DNA of 64,000 nucleotides, taken from Tunturiibacter empetritectus. Lineage in GTDB: Bacteria; Acidobacteriota; Terriglobia; Terriglobales; Acidobacteriaceae. Numbering within the stretch: the stretch's first letter is position 1; every line of letters begins with the position of its first letter. Location: contig NZ_JACHDZ010000002.1 in NCBI RefSeq assembly GCF_014201375.1, positions 558,001 to 622,000 on the forward strand, in the 5' to 3' direction. A program made the translations under genes and the position numbers. The notes beneath the pieces were generated by a model. The model was not told the DNA's origin. It did not search any database and worked only from the letters and a program-made list of their open reading frames with translations. Positions 8,350-17,306 of this stretch are shown one piece after another.

Positions 8350-9248
8350 CTCGCAATCCGTACCGAGGCGACCGTGCCTGGGATAAGTCCCGGCAGCCGA
8401 TTCTTCAAAACGGCAGTCACTTCAATCGTGCCGCTGCCAGGGTCGACGACGGGACTCACGTGTGTCACCGTCGCATCGGTCGTCTGCTGGAACTCGGGCG
8501 TAGACGATACAGTCACCACCTCCCCCCGCTTCAGCAGAGCTGCCTCTGCCCCGGGCAAAGTGAATCGCACCTCAAGCGGCGACGCGCCCATCACGCGAAA
8601 GAGCTTATCTCCGGTCGTTACATATTGACCAAGCCGCACATAGCGTTGCGCCACCACCCCTTTGAAAGGCGCAACGAACTTTGTCTTCTCCAACTCCAGA
8701 TCAATCGATTGCAGGTTGGCCTTCGCGCTCAGCATCTCCCCGCGCTGCCGCTCCACTTCAAACTGGCTTGCGGCAACCTCGTAGCGGCTGTGGTCATAGG
8801 CCTCCTGGGTCGTGATTCCTTCCTTATGCATCGCCTCCGCCCGACGCATATCGGTCTCGCGAACCTGCAGTTCAGACTGCCAGTTCTTCAGGTCTGCTTC
8901 AAGACTCTCGACTCTAAACTTGGCCGTGTTGCGATCCGCCTCCAACTGGCGCGAATCGAGCCCCGCCATCAACTGACCTTTCTGCACCACGGTGTCCACA
9001 TCGGCCGGAAGAGTCACGATCACTCCAGCTCGAAGAGCCACAATATCGAGTTGCTGCTCGAGCGTAATAGGACCGCTAACGACCAGCTCGTGCGGCGGCG
9101 CCACGCTCTTCGCGGGCTGAGGGGCTGATGTCTGCCTGGTGCGCGTTCCCTCTCCCTGCACGGCGGGCAGTTGAGCTGTACTCGGAGCGCAACCAAGACA
9201 CATCGACAAGACAGACGCCGCAATCATCACCGCAAAGAGATGCTTCAT
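8346..9248 (-). CDS. HlyD/RND-type periplasmic adaptor lipoprotein
   Basis: A 300-residue membrane-fusion protein. I place the start at ATG 9248 because the following sequence is a lipoprotein signal (MKHLFAVMIAASVLSMCLGC, lipobox Cys at residue 20), and GGTGAGGA lies just upstream, overlapping the stop of the preceding gene. Then come the first lipoyl half (AGVIVTLPADVDTVVQKGQLM), a coiled-coil hairpin (RVESLEADLKNWQSELQVRETDMRRAEAM), the second lipoyl half (KFVAPFKGVVAQRYVRLGQYVTTGDKLF) and a beta-barrel ending GLIPGTVASVRIAR. It probably bridges the inner-membrane partners to an outer-membrane channel; no TolC gene is adjacent. Eight bases separate it from the upstream gene and it overlaps the downstream one. 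Confidence 0.9.
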   Translation of the reverse strand: MKHLFAVMIAASVLSMCLGCAPSTAQLPAVQGEGTRTRQTSAPQPAKSVAPPHELVVSGPITLEQQLDIVALRAGVIVTLPADVDTVVQKGQLMAGLDSRQLEADRNTAKFRVESLEADLKNWQSELQVRETDMRRAEAMHKEGITTQEAYDHSRYEVAASQFEVERQRGEMLSAKANLQSIDLELEKTKFVAPFKGVVAQRYVRLGQYVTTGDKLFRVMGASPLEVRFTLPGAEAALLKRGEVVTVSSTPEFQQTTDATVTHVSPVVDPGSGTIEVTAVLKNRLPGLIPGTVASVRIAR

Positions 9249-9256
9249 TTCGATCC

Positions 9257-11647
9257 TCACCAGCCAAACCAACTCCAAAGCCTCGACCATGTCCAGAGAG
9301 CCGCATCACGAAACAGCACATATCCCAACGGGCGCATCCCCACTCGAATCTTTCCGAGACCCTGCATTCCCGGCCTCAGATCACCCTTCGGATTGGGTAC
9401 GGCTACTCTCGCAAAGAAGACATGGACGTCGCCCATAGCTTTGCCCGATGGGCTGACCACACTAACCGTCCCGTTAAAGGTTGCGGTCGGGAACGACTCC
9501 AGTTTGATATTGGCCGGCGCGCCGGTCCGCAGAAGTTCGACATCCCGCTCCGGTACCGCGACATCCACGACCACGTTCTCCGTGCTCACCAACTCCACCA
9601 GCGAATCTCCGCTCGACAGTTTTTTCCCGACAAGATCTTCGACATGCGGCGTCGCAACAACGCCCGCTATCTCCGCATGGACCGTCGTTCGAGAGAGCCT
9701 GTCGCTCAACCGCGTCACTTCACCGTGCAGATAGTCCGACTCAAGTTGATGCTGCCCCGCAACCGTCGCATCGTTGTCAATCAGGGCGCGAGTCATCTGT
9801 GCCATCGCCGTGTTGTACTTCGCCTGTGCCGCAGCCAGACTCGCCCGCTGACCCCAATCCGTCATTTGAAGCAGCGGAGTTCCAGGCAGCACCGTGTCTC
9901 CCTCATGCACGAAGACCTTCTGCACCACGCTGTCTTCTTCCGCGTGAACATATTGAGTCTGGGCCGGGCTCACCTGCGCCTGTCCAACAACCCGCATCGG
10001 AAACGGCACCAGGATCAACGCAAGCAGCACGGCAGCGCACGTGGTCAAAATCAGCGCGCGCCGACGCTTCTCAATGGCCATAAAGCGGCGTCTTTTTTCG
10101 ATGAGAGGCTCGAGTATGCCAATAAACGGAACTTCCTTGTAGAGCGAAGCATTCCGCAAGGCAAGAGTCGCCTGGCTCGCCAGAATCTTGATGATCTCAA
10201 AGTGCAGCGTAGTCAGAAAATCCGGATCGGAGCTCTCAAACGACAGTATTCCTAGGGTGCCTTCGTCATCTCCGAGAGGGATGGCATAGAAGCTGCGCGA
10301 ACCAGTCGTCTCGAAGTAGCGCCGAAATTTCTCGCGGGTCTCAGGCCGCGTATCGCTGATCTCCTCCTCATGTTGCGTGACATAAACCTCCGTCTCCAAC
10401 CCCGCCACCCAACTGAGCAGGCCATTGAGCGACACGACCTCCGGGCTCGAAAGATCCAGCTTTGTCACCCCGGAGACAGCCTGAACCGTAACTCTGTTTC
10501 TCTGTTCCAGTGCAATCGCCGCGCGCTCATACGGAATCACAAGCTGCGGTTGATTCACGATAGCCTGCAGGACCCGCTGCAAATTCAGCGTGGAAGTTAT
10601 CTCCTGACTCACGCTAACCAGCGTTTGAAGAATCTCAATCTTTCGTTCTGCCTGCAAAAGAGAAGAGTTATGCAGCGCCTGCGCCGCCGATTCGGCCACC
10701 TGCGTCAACGTGAAGAGATCGTCATCGCTGAAGCGAAACTCCGGATCATAGCTGACCACCTCAAGCACGCCGGTCAAGGTCTCGTCTTTCACCAAAGGTG
10801 CAGCCATCAAGGAACTTGCCGCGGCCTCTGTTGATCGCAGATTCCGCTGTTGCAACGCATCGTCGTCTCCCTGCAACAAAACGGTTTCGCCGGTCTCGCC
10901 GACATCTCCCACGATGCCCTCACCCGCCACCTGGCGATCTCCCACTCCCGCGGCCGAATCCTCGCCAGCCTGCTGTATCAGCATCAGATCGTCTTGATCG
11001 ACCATCCACAAATTGACTACGGTAGCTCCCACGAGATCCTGCACCTTCGCGCAGATCACAGGAAGCAGCTCCTGCATCTCGAGCGTCGCATTGAACACTT
11101 TTTCAATGTCGTAAAGTTGCGTGAGCCGAAGCACCGAAGCCAGGCCGGCATTTCGTTCCGACTCATAAAGCAGAGCTGCGCCGAAGGCAACCGCCGCACT
11201 GTCGGTCAACTCTACGACGGTTTCGAGCACCCCCTCCGTAGGTGGCTCAGAAAAACTAACAATCTCAACGCAGCCCAGTAACTCTTCCTGAAGTAAGACA
11301 GGGATATAAGTAAGAGAACTAAAGCTTTGGCGAATATCAAGATGCGCAAAGTCTTCTCGACTCAAATCCTCGGCGCTGAATTGCAGAATCGTGCGCTCCG
11401 TTGCCACGGCACCAAGGCCTCCCGAATCGAATGGAATCCCACGCCGGTCGACGGACACATCGCCTACGGCGGCCTTCAACATCCAGGCCGCCCTTTTGCT
11501 GTCGAGCAGATACACAAGAATCGAAGACCCCGGCAACAGATCGGAGATGCCGAGCGACAAAATCCGCGCACGAGGGCCGCTCTCCAACTCCCCTAACAGA
11601 GAGATCGAAAATCTTTCAAGCAGAGACGCACCAGCCGGATCGTTCAA
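9257..11647 (-). CDS. Triple-GAF sensor fused to an HlyD-type adaptor
   Basis: A 796-residue protein starting at TTG 11647. Residues 1 to about 500 hold three GAF-like domains (for example VVNLWMVDQDDLMLIQQAGE and SFYAIPLGDDEGTLGILSFESSDPDFLT). A basic stretch EKRRRALILTT leads into one membrane helix (about 525-548), and the rest is an HlyD adaptor with split lipoyl motifs (VVQKVFVHEGDTVLPGTPLLQM; TVHAEIAGVVATPHVEDLVGKKLSSGD) and a barrel ending RPGMQGLGKIRV. The GAF part should be cytoplasmic and the adaptor periplasmic. It is first in an operon with a second HlyD protein and the M50-HlyD fusion. A ligand-gated adaptor is a reasonable inference, but no ligand can be named. Confidence 0.87.
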   Translation of the reverse strand: MNDPAGASLLERFSISLLGELESGPRARILSLGISDLLPGSSILVYLLDSKRAAWMLKAAVGDVSVDRRGIPFDSGGLGAVATERTILQFSAEDLSREDFAHLDIRQSFSSLTYIPVLLQEELLGCVEIVSFSEPPTEGVLETVVELTDSAAVAFGAALLYESERNAGLASVLRLTQLYDIEKVFNATLEMQELLPVICAKVQDLVGATVVNLWMVDQDDLMLIQQAGEDSAAGVGDRQVAGEGIVGDVGETGETVLLQGDDDALQQRNLRSTEAAASSLMAAPLVKDETLTGVLEVVSYDPEFRFSDDDLFTLTQVAESAAQALHNSSLLQAERKIEILQTLVSVSQEITSTLNLQRVLQAIVNQPQLVIPYERAAIALEQRNRVTVQAVSGVTKLDLSSPEVVSLNGLLSWVAGLETEVYVTQHEEEISDTRPETREKFRRYFETTGSRSFYAIPLGDDEGTLGILSFESSDPDFLTTLHFEIIKILASQATLALRNASLYKEVPFIGILEPLIEKRRRFMAIEKRRRALILTTCAAVLLALILVPFPMRVVGQAQVSPAQTQYVHAEEDSVVQKVFVHEGDTVLPGTPLLQMTDWGQRASLAAAQAKYNTAMAQMTRALIDNDATVAGQHQLESDYLHGEVTRLSDRLSRTTVHAEIAGVVATPHVEDLVGKKLSSGDSLVELVSTENVVVDVAVPERDVELLRTGAPANIKLESFPTATFNGTVSVVSPSGKAMGDVHVFFARVAVPNPKGDLRPGMQGLGKIRVGMRPLGYVLFRDAALWTWSRLWSWFGW

Positions 11648-11895
11648 CGCTAGGCCCCAGGAAAACTATGTCGAATATTTCGCTAAATATTATCCTGTCG
11701 CGCACAGTCGTGTTGCGTTTTCTTTTTGTGATGAAAGGTCATTCGAACCCTTGTGGCATAACTCTTCTCCCCGTACATGCAATGGAATGCAAGGTGGGCC
11801 AGGAACATGGGCGAGGCTATGCCAATAGGCTAAGGATCACCACCATCACCACCCGGTCAGCCGAGCTGTTTGCCAGGCGATCAGCGAAATACCTG

Positions 11896-13335
11896 CTACT
11901 CCACTTCAAAGGCCACATACTGCAAGACCGACTGGCGTTCCACCTCTAATGCTACCGAGTCTCCCGGTTTGAAGTTTGCAAGCTGCTGCCGCAACTCCTC
12001 GGTGGTATTCAGCGGCCTCCCGTTGATCGCGCGGACTACGTCCCCTACCTCAAGCGAGGCGAGCGTAGCAGGCTCTCCCGATAGAACGCCGGCCACCACA
12101 ACCCCACGCTTCGAGCGCAGTCCAGGCAAAGCCGCAGCGATAAAATCATTGAGATCGACCACAAAGATGCCGAGCGAGGGAATAAGATCCTTCTTCGGAT
12201 TTGTGAGATCCGACAAGCTATCCACCATCGGAAGCGAATCAACCGCGTTGACCGAGAGTGTCATCTGCTTCCCGACGCGTGACACCACCATACGGAGCGG
12301 CGCTCCCCGCGTGTGCACATAGAGAAATGCCGTGTACTTTGGAAACGAGTCGATTGGAACGCCATCGATCATCTCCACAATATCGCCAGGTTTCAGCCCC
12401 GCTGCTGCGGCCGGCCCACCCATATCCACATCAGAGAAGATCACGCCATGATCTTGAGTCAGCTTCAGGCCCGCGGCAAGGTCAGGAGTGATCGCCTGCG
12501 CATGCGCTCCAATTGAAACCGAAGGTACAAATCCGTGCGCTTTCAACTCGTAGTACACAAAGCGAACTACAGGCTCGGGAACCGCGAATCCCAAGCCCTC
12601 GCTTCCGCCTCCAGAGCTATAGATAAAGGTGTTGATCCCGATCAAGTTGCCGTCGCGATCGATCAGCGGTCCACCACTATTGCCGGGATTGATCGGCGCA
12701 TCGGTCTGCACGTACACCATCGGGCGATCCAACTCGGGCTGTCTGCCCACCGCACTGATGATTCCCTTGGTGATCGTATGGTCCAGCCCCTGCGGCGATC
12801 CAATCGCAATCACGGTCTGTCCCAAACGCACGTGAAACGGCTCCGGCAGCGCAATCGCAGGAAGGTCGTGAGCCTCGATCTTGATGACCGCAAGATCGGC
12901 GTATCGATTCGTGCCGATCAACTTCGCTTCGTAGACGCGCTGCGGATTCGCCAGTTGCGTGTGCCACGTTACCAACTCCACGGTCGTCGGCGCAACGATC
13001 ACGCGAATGCGAAGCGCACCCGCGACGACGTGGTTGTTGGTCACGATATAGCCGTCCGGATCGACAATAACCCCCGACCCAATCACGCGCTGTCGTTGCA
13101 AAGTCGTCGGATCCGCATCGTCGTCGCTGCTTTCCGGTTTTCCAAAGCCGGTAACTTCTATCTGCACCACCGAGTGCATGGCGTGTTCGGCAACCTCATC
13201 GATGGCCTGGTCATACTCCCGCAAAATAGCCGACCTGTCGCCGGAAGCACCCGTTGTCTCTGCACTCTGGCCAGAGGCAGGCAACCATACGGAGAGGAAT
13301 AAAAGAGCAGAGGCAACCGGGATCGCGAGTTTCAT
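11896..13335 (-). CDS. HtrA/DegP-type serine protease with two PDZ domains
   Basis: Envelope quality-control protease, 479 residues. The signal peptide is MKLAIPVASALLFLSVWLPASGQ. The trypsin-like domain carries the triad H102 (TNNHVVAG), D147 (YADLAVIKIE) and S220 (NPGNSGGPLID). Two PDZ domains follow (about 275-365, GVIFSDVDMGGPAAAAGLKPGDIVEMIDG; and about 385-475, GVVVAGVLSGEPATLASLEVGDVVRAINGRPL). This is the DegP/DegQ plan. It stands alone, 249 bases downstream of the GAF-HlyD start region and on the same strand, so it is probably transcribed separately. Functional links to the export locus are possible but not shown by the sequence. Confidence 0.93.
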   Translation of the reverse strand: MKLAIPVASALLFLSVWLPASGQSAETTGASGDRSAILREYDQAIDEVAEHAMHSVVQIEVTGFGKPESSDDDADPTTLQRQRVIGSGVIVDPDGYIVTNNHVVAGALRIRVIVAPTTVELVTWHTQLANPQRVYEAKLIGTNRYADLAVIKIEAHDLPAIALPEPFHVRLGQTVIAIGSPQGLDHTITKGIISAVGRQPELDRPMVYVQTDAPINPGNSGGPLIDRDGNLIGINTFIYSSGGGSEGLGFAVPEPVVRFVYYELKAHGFVPSVSIGAHAQAITPDLAAGLKLTQDHGVIFSDVDMGGPAAAAGLKPGDIVEMIDGVPIDSFPKYTAFLYVHTRGAPLRMVVSRVGKQMTLSVNAVDSLPMVDSLSDLTNPKKDLIPSLGIFVVDLNDFIAAALPGLRSKRGVVVAGVLSGEPATLASLEVGDVVRAINGRPLNTTEELRQQLANFKPGDSVALEVERQSVLQYVAFEVE

Positions 13336-13567
13336 TCAAGACTCCTGCATACAAACTGACACTCTACAAATCTAAGTGCTGGCCGCCTCAGTGGCTGACT
13401 TTTTTCGACGGCATCCCGCCTCAAGCTTTGAGATCAACTACAAAGATTGCATACATCCCCGGCACGTGGAGTCTTTCAGCCCCTCATCCTCGCAATCCCG
13501 AAGAGCAGAATTGAACCCGACGCCGGTTCTCGTTTAGGATTTGAAGGTAGCTAACGGAGGATATGAG

Positions 13568-13681
13568 ATGAGTTCGTCAACTGAGTCGATGTCTTGGGTG
13601 GATCGTTGGTGGCCCCTATTGGTCATTCTCTTTGGAGTGATCTTCGTCACGGTTCTGGTCGGCTTTCACCCGGTAAACTAG
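13568..13681 (+). CDS. Small single-pass membrane protein, 37 residues
   Basis: ATG 13568 to TAG 13679-13681, preceded by a strong ribosome binding site (GGAGG, 13556-13560) seven bases from the start. The product begins MSSSTESMSWVDRWWP and then has one hydrophobic segment LLVILFGVIFVTVLVGF with a short HPVN tail, so it is a single-span inner-membrane microprotein. No family is recognised. It stands alone between the HtrA gene (divergent) and the acetyltransferase gene. An ATG five bases upstream (13563) leads to an immediate stop. Confidence 0.65.
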   Translation: MSSSTESMSWVDRWWPLLVILFGVIFVTVLVGFHPVN

Positions 13682-13771
13682 AAGACGGGTACGGCGCAAG
13701 CCGTGCCTTTTCCTTTCCAATCTCGCTAGCCGCGCGCAAAACCTGCACGCCTCCACTGCTATCATGATCCC

Positions 13772-14464
13772 GTGTCTGAGCCCACTCTCAACCTGGAAGG
13801 CTGGAAGCCCGCACACCGGCCTCAACCCATCGTGTTGGACGGCCAATGGGTTCGGCTCGAACCACTCACAGCCGCACACCACGGACACGCAATCTGGTCC
13901 GCTGTAAACGGTCATAACTCCGTCTGGGCGTGGCTCGGCGACGGCCCTTATACCTGCGAAAAGGATTGCCTTCAGGCTCTCCTCGCCAAAGAGAACGATA
14001 CCGCCTCCCGCTTCTTCGCTGTCCTACCCAAACAGACCTCCAGACAGCCCCCGGGGCAAACACAAAGCGCCGCCGGCTACGCCAGCCTCATGCGGATCGA
14101 CGCGCCCAACGGTGTCATCGAAGTCGGCAACATACTGTTCTCTCCCGAGCTGCAAAGAACGCGTGCCGCAACCGAAACCATCTATCTCCTGGCGCGATAT
14201 GTCTTCGAGGAGTTGGGCTATCGACGCTACGAGTGGAAGTGCAATGCGCTCAATCTCCCTTCGCGGCGAGCAGCCGAGCGGTTCGGGTTCACCTTCGAGG
14301 GCATCTTCCGTCAGCACATGGTAATAAAGAAGCGCAGCCGCGACTCCGCCTGGTACTCCATACTCGATACGGAGTGGCCAAACCGCAAGCGCGCCTTTGA
14401 ACGCTGGCTCGATCCCGCAAACTTCGATGCAGAGGGACGACAGATCAACCGGCTAACCACATGA
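13772..14464 (+). CDS. GNAT-family N-acetyltransferase, RimJ/RimL-like
   Basis: A 230-residue protein starting at GTG 13772. The N-terminal WVRLEPLTAAHH and the core GVIEVGNILFSPELQRTRAATETIYLLARYVFEELGYRRYEWKCNALNLPSRRAAERFGFTFEGIFRQH follow the RimJ/RimL plan: beta-4, an acetyl-CoA loop that here reads SPELQRTRAATE, and the helix with NLPSRRAAERFGF. The family acetylates protein N-termini, antibiotics or small amines; the substrate here is unknown. It is a single gene with no operon partners. Confidence 0.88.
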   Translation: MSEPTLNLEGWKPAHRPQPIVLDGQWVRLEPLTAAHHGHAIWSAVNGHNSVWAWLGDGPYTCEKDCLQALLAKENDTASRFFAVLPKQTSRQPPGQTQSAAGYASLMRIDAPNGVIEVGNILFSPELQRTRAATETIYLLARYVFEELGYRRYEWKCNALNLPSRRAAERFGFTFEGIFRQHMVIKKRSRDSAWYSILDTEWPNRKRAFERWLDPANFDAEGRQINRLTT

Positions 14465-14561
14465 GGCACTCTCGCAGATAATCCAACCGAAGCTCAAAAC
14501 CGATGTTGTCCCAAAGAAAGCCCCGCAGCGGCGAGGCTCTCTCTGAGAGTTCTTACCCAGC

Positions 14562-15149
14562 CTAAGAAGCGCGTCTCTTCAAACCCGCAGCCGCCTGGTT
14601 TTCATCTTCACGGCTCTTCTGTGCCGAGTACTTTTCCTTGGCAGACTTGGGTTTCTTCTTATGCTCCGGCTCTTCGGAACTCAGCCTCAGAATCGGCTGT
14701 GCGGCCTCGGTAATCTTCGCTGCCGCTGCCAGCTCCTCATTCAGATTCTCCGTCAGCAGGTCGATGACATCTTGCATCCCCAGCGTCTTGGCCATGGCAA
14801 TCGTCGCCTGGTAGCCCGCGATCTCATAGTGCTCCGTCCGTAACGCTGCGCTAATCAAACCGCAATCAAACGACGCGCCCTCCTCGTCCTTCTCCAAAGC
14901 ATCTTTGCCCTCTTCAACGATGCCTTCCATCCCATTGCAGTGCTCTCCGGTCGGCTTCGCTTCCAGATGCCCAAAGACCTCCTTCAATCGTTCTACCTGG
15001 CCCTTGGTCTCTTCCAGATGCGCAGCAAACAACTCCTTGAGCTTCGCATTCTTCGCGCCCTTGGCGAGCTTGGGCAGCGCTTTCACCAACTGATTTTCCG
15101 CACTGTACATATCGCGCAACTCATCCAGCAAAACATCCTTAAGCGGCAT
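14562..15149 (-). CDS. Ferritin-like DUF892 (YciE/YciF-type) stress protein
   Basis: I start it at ATG 15149, which has GGAGAG upstream, giving a 195-residue protein beginning MPLKDVLLDELRDMYSAENQLVKALPKL. The helices carry the diiron-type Glu/His pattern of DUF892: ELRDMYSAENQ, HLEETKGQVERL, RTEHYEIAGYQ and NLNEELAAAAKI. These small ferritin-like proteins are linked to osmotic and general stress, and their chemistry is unproven. The Lys/Ser/Ala-rich C-terminal tail (KKKPKSAKEKYSAQK) is an acidobacterial-style extension and may bind nucleic acid. A longer start at 15197 lacks support. Confidence 0.9.
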   Translation of the reverse strand: MPLKDVLLDELRDMYSAENQLVKALPKLAKGAKNAKLKELFAAHLEETKGQVERLKEVFGHLEAKPTGEHCNGMEGIVEEGKDALEKDEEGASFDCGLISAALRTEHYEIAGYQATIAMAKTLGMQDVIDLLTENLNEELAAAAKITEAAQPILRLSSEEPEHKKKPKSAKEKYSAQKSREDENQAAAGLKRRAS

Positions 15150-15313
15150 ATCTCTCTCCTGTGTCGATCTATAGTTTGATCCCGGCCCTACTGCCACTTG
15201 AGAATCAACTAGTGAGAGATGCGTTAGTCACGGGAAGTTGGCCGCCAAAACGTTTAAATGTCAAAGGGGCCACGGATCACCGCAGCCCCTTCAAATCCGT
15301 TCTGGCTACTGAA

Positions 15314-15517
15314 CTACTTCTTGCTGGACGATGCCGCAGACTTCGAATGCGCATCCGTCGATTTGCCATGCGCCGCCGTCGATGACTCATGGGCCTTCTG
15401 CGAGTGTTCGTGCGCCTCAGCCACGTTGCCGGTATCGTGCTTATTGGCTGCGTTGATGTGGTGACCTGCTGCCTCGGTGTGATGCTTTGCAGCATCCATA
15501 TGTGCTTGTTTAGCCAT
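15314..15517 (-). CDS. Small His/Ala-rich low-complexity protein
   Basis: A 67-residue protein from ATG 15517 (a GTG at 15526 is the alternative). It is built of repeats such as HMDAAKHHTEAAGHHINAANKHD and AHEHSQKAHESSTAAHGKS, with His, Ala, Lys and Ser making up most residues, and ends SSSKK. No family is recognised; it could be a metal- or nucleic-acid-binding stress protein like other His-rich small proteins. It follows the DUF892 gene region on the same strand but is upstream of it and separated by about 165 bases. Confidence 0.55.
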   Translation of the reverse strand: MAKQAHMDAAKHHTEAAGHHINAANKHDTGNVAEAHEHSQKAHESSTAAHGKSTDAHSKSAASSSKK

Positions 15518-15691
15518 TGTGTCCACTACCTTTTCTAAGAGCTTCAGCTCTTGATCGGGTACGATGACATCGCTTCAGCCGGAGTTATCCCGCTTCCCCA
15601 GGCGCGATCAAACACTCATCCCCAATTATTCATCCGTTCAAAAAATCCGTCTCTCCCGCCGAATGCCGCCTTTCAAAGTCGCTAAATGTGG

Positions 15692-15998
15692 TGGCCGTAA
15701 CTTGCGCAACATCTTCTGGGCGAGAAGGCGAGTCAAAAATAATCCAGGAGATCTTCGCCAGATTTGGCGTATGAGTTCTATCCAATTCGCTACAATTAAA
15801 GAAGAGATCAACCCAAGGGCTGCCTCCGGCGAGAGCTGGGCAGCCCTTCGCATTTAGCTCACCACAATTCACCACCAACACACCACGAAAGGACCACAAC
15901 ACACCACGGCCACGCATATCGCCCTAACGACGCGAAAAGCCCAAATGCGCCACCGCCGTCGCCCCTAACCCGCACAAAATAAATATTTTAGGCGCAAC
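15692..15998. repeat. Direct repeat copy 1 (about 300 bp, non-coding)
   Basis: This stretch matches 17307-17601 closely over its whole length (CGTAACNTGCGC, GAGTCAAAAATA, TCTTCGCCA, TTGGCGTATGAGTT, ATCCAATTCG, and the ACCAC-rich end). It contains the hairpin AAGGGCTGCC (15815-15824) / GGCAGCCCTT (15839-15848). No credible gene lies in 15527-16114 beyond this repeat; the overlapping open frames are in the repeat itself. Confidence 0.8.
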
Positions 15999-16114
15999 TC
16001 ATCTTGATGCAATACCGCAGAGGCAAGGTGACAGGTCGTTCCCACTAAAAATGACATTTCTGATACATGCCCGAGACACTGTAACGGTGGGATCGCTCTA
16101 TAGTTCCCAAAAAG

Positions 16115-17278
16115 ATGAATCCATCCGTCCATCGGTTTCTGCTTATCTTCAGCATCTGCGCTGCCTGGGAGCTCATCTCCTGGGCTGCAATCTACAAGTA
16201 TCTGACTCATGGCAAAGCCACCGCGGCCATGTTGCTCGGTATTCTGTTCATCGCTCAGGGAATGCACTGGCTCGATCGACTCAACCAGCAACAACGTCAG
16301 ATCAGCGTCGGCTGGCTCCTGCTTCTCTTCCTCATTCTCACTGCAGCATTTTCAGTACTCTATCCCATCTCCCCGAAACACACCCTCAACGTTGGTTCTG
16401 ACCGGGAAGATGCTCTCCGCATAGAACTCAATGCCGTCCACCACCACCAGTACCCTTATGATACCCATACCTTCCTGGGCAACCCGCCTACCCCCCTGCC
16501 CGGAGCCATGTTGCTAACCGCACCCTTCTTCGTGCTCGGGCACATTGCCTGGCAAAACTTCCTTTGGCTCGCCCTCTTCTTCGTCTTCGCGATTCGCTTC
16601 TTCCGCCACCGTGCAACCGCTCTCTTCTTCCTCACAGTGTTTCTTCTGCTGGCACCTGGAAATCTCAGCGACTTCACCTCGGGCGGCGACTATCTCACCA
16701 ACTTCTTCTATCTAACAATCGCCGTCGCACTCTTCATTCGGTCGCTTGACCGCGCATTCTATGCCAGCATTGCTGCCGCGCTCTTTCTGGGAGTCACTCT
16801 CTCTTCACGCATCATCTATGCGGTTATTCTTATTCCATTGCTGGCGCTTACACTGCAACGCACTTCACGCTCTCGCACCGGAGCATTGTTTGTCATCGTT
16901 CTTATCGCCGCCGCCGCCGTCACTCTTCCAATCTTCGCTCCTCATACCTTCACGCGTCTCCTGCAGCAGCTTGACCAAAATGCAGTGAAGCTACGGTACA
17001 TCCCGAGCGCACTTCATCCTCGCTGGACCCTTCCGCTGCTCGCCGTGTTGGTGGCCTGCACCACCTTTTTTGTGCGCATGAACCTCCCGCGTCTGTTACT
17101 CACCTTCAGCATCACCAGCTTCGTGATGCTTGCGCCCTTCGTCGTTTCCTTCGCCCTCCACTCGGAAAAGCTGCGGTACAACTTTGCCTATCTAAGTGTC
17201 TGCACCCTGTCCTTCTCTCTGTGGGCACTGTCGCGATACGAGCGCATATCCATGGGCACTTCACATTGCACTGGCTAA
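16115..17278 (+). CDS. Polytopic membrane protein, GT-C glycosyltransferase-like
   Basis: A 387-residue protein with about ten hydrophobic segments (for example FLLIFSICAAWELISWAAIY, VGWLLLLFLILTAAFSVLY, ATALFFLTVFLLLAPGNL). A periplasmic loop after helix 3 holds VGSDREDALRIELNAVHHHQYPYDTHTFLGNPPTPLPGAMLL, which resembles the acidic first loop of membrane mannosyl/arabinosyltransferases using polyprenyl-phosphate sugars. The assignment to GT-C is by topology and loop pattern only. The gene is flanked on both sides by the same 300-bp non-coding repeat, which suggests it was inserted or duplicated with them. Confidence 0.7.
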   Translation: MNPSVHRFLLIFSICAAWELISWAAIYKYLTHGKATAAMLLGILFIAQGMHWLDRLNQQQRQISVGWLLLLFLILTAAFSVLYPISPKHTLNVGSDREDALRIELNAVHHHQYPYDTHTFLGNPPTPLPGAMLLTAPFFVLGHIAWQNFLWLALFFVFAIRFFRHRATALFFLTVFLLLAPGNLSDFTSGGDYLTNFFYLTIAVALFIRSLDRAFYASIAAALFLGVTLSSRIIYAVILIPLLALTLQRTSRSRTGALFVIVLIAAAAVTLPIFAPHTFTRLLQQLDQNAVKLRYIPSALHPRWTLPLLAVLVACTTFFVRMNLPRLLLTFSITSFVMLAPFVVSFALHSEKLRYNFAYLSVCTLSFSLWALSRYERISMGTSHCTG

Positions 17279-17306
17279 AGTTCATAACAGGCTCTAGCCA
17301 AAGTTG

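Noticed and set aside
8331-10255. Plus-strand frames of 265 and 375 residues
   Set aside because: Arg/His/Gln-rich shadows of the HlyD and GAF-HlyD genes.
11780-11810. Possible sigma-54 promoter before the export operon (minus-strand TGGCCCACCTTGCA)
   Set aside because: The GG to GC spacing is two bases too short; not a functional -24/-12 pair.
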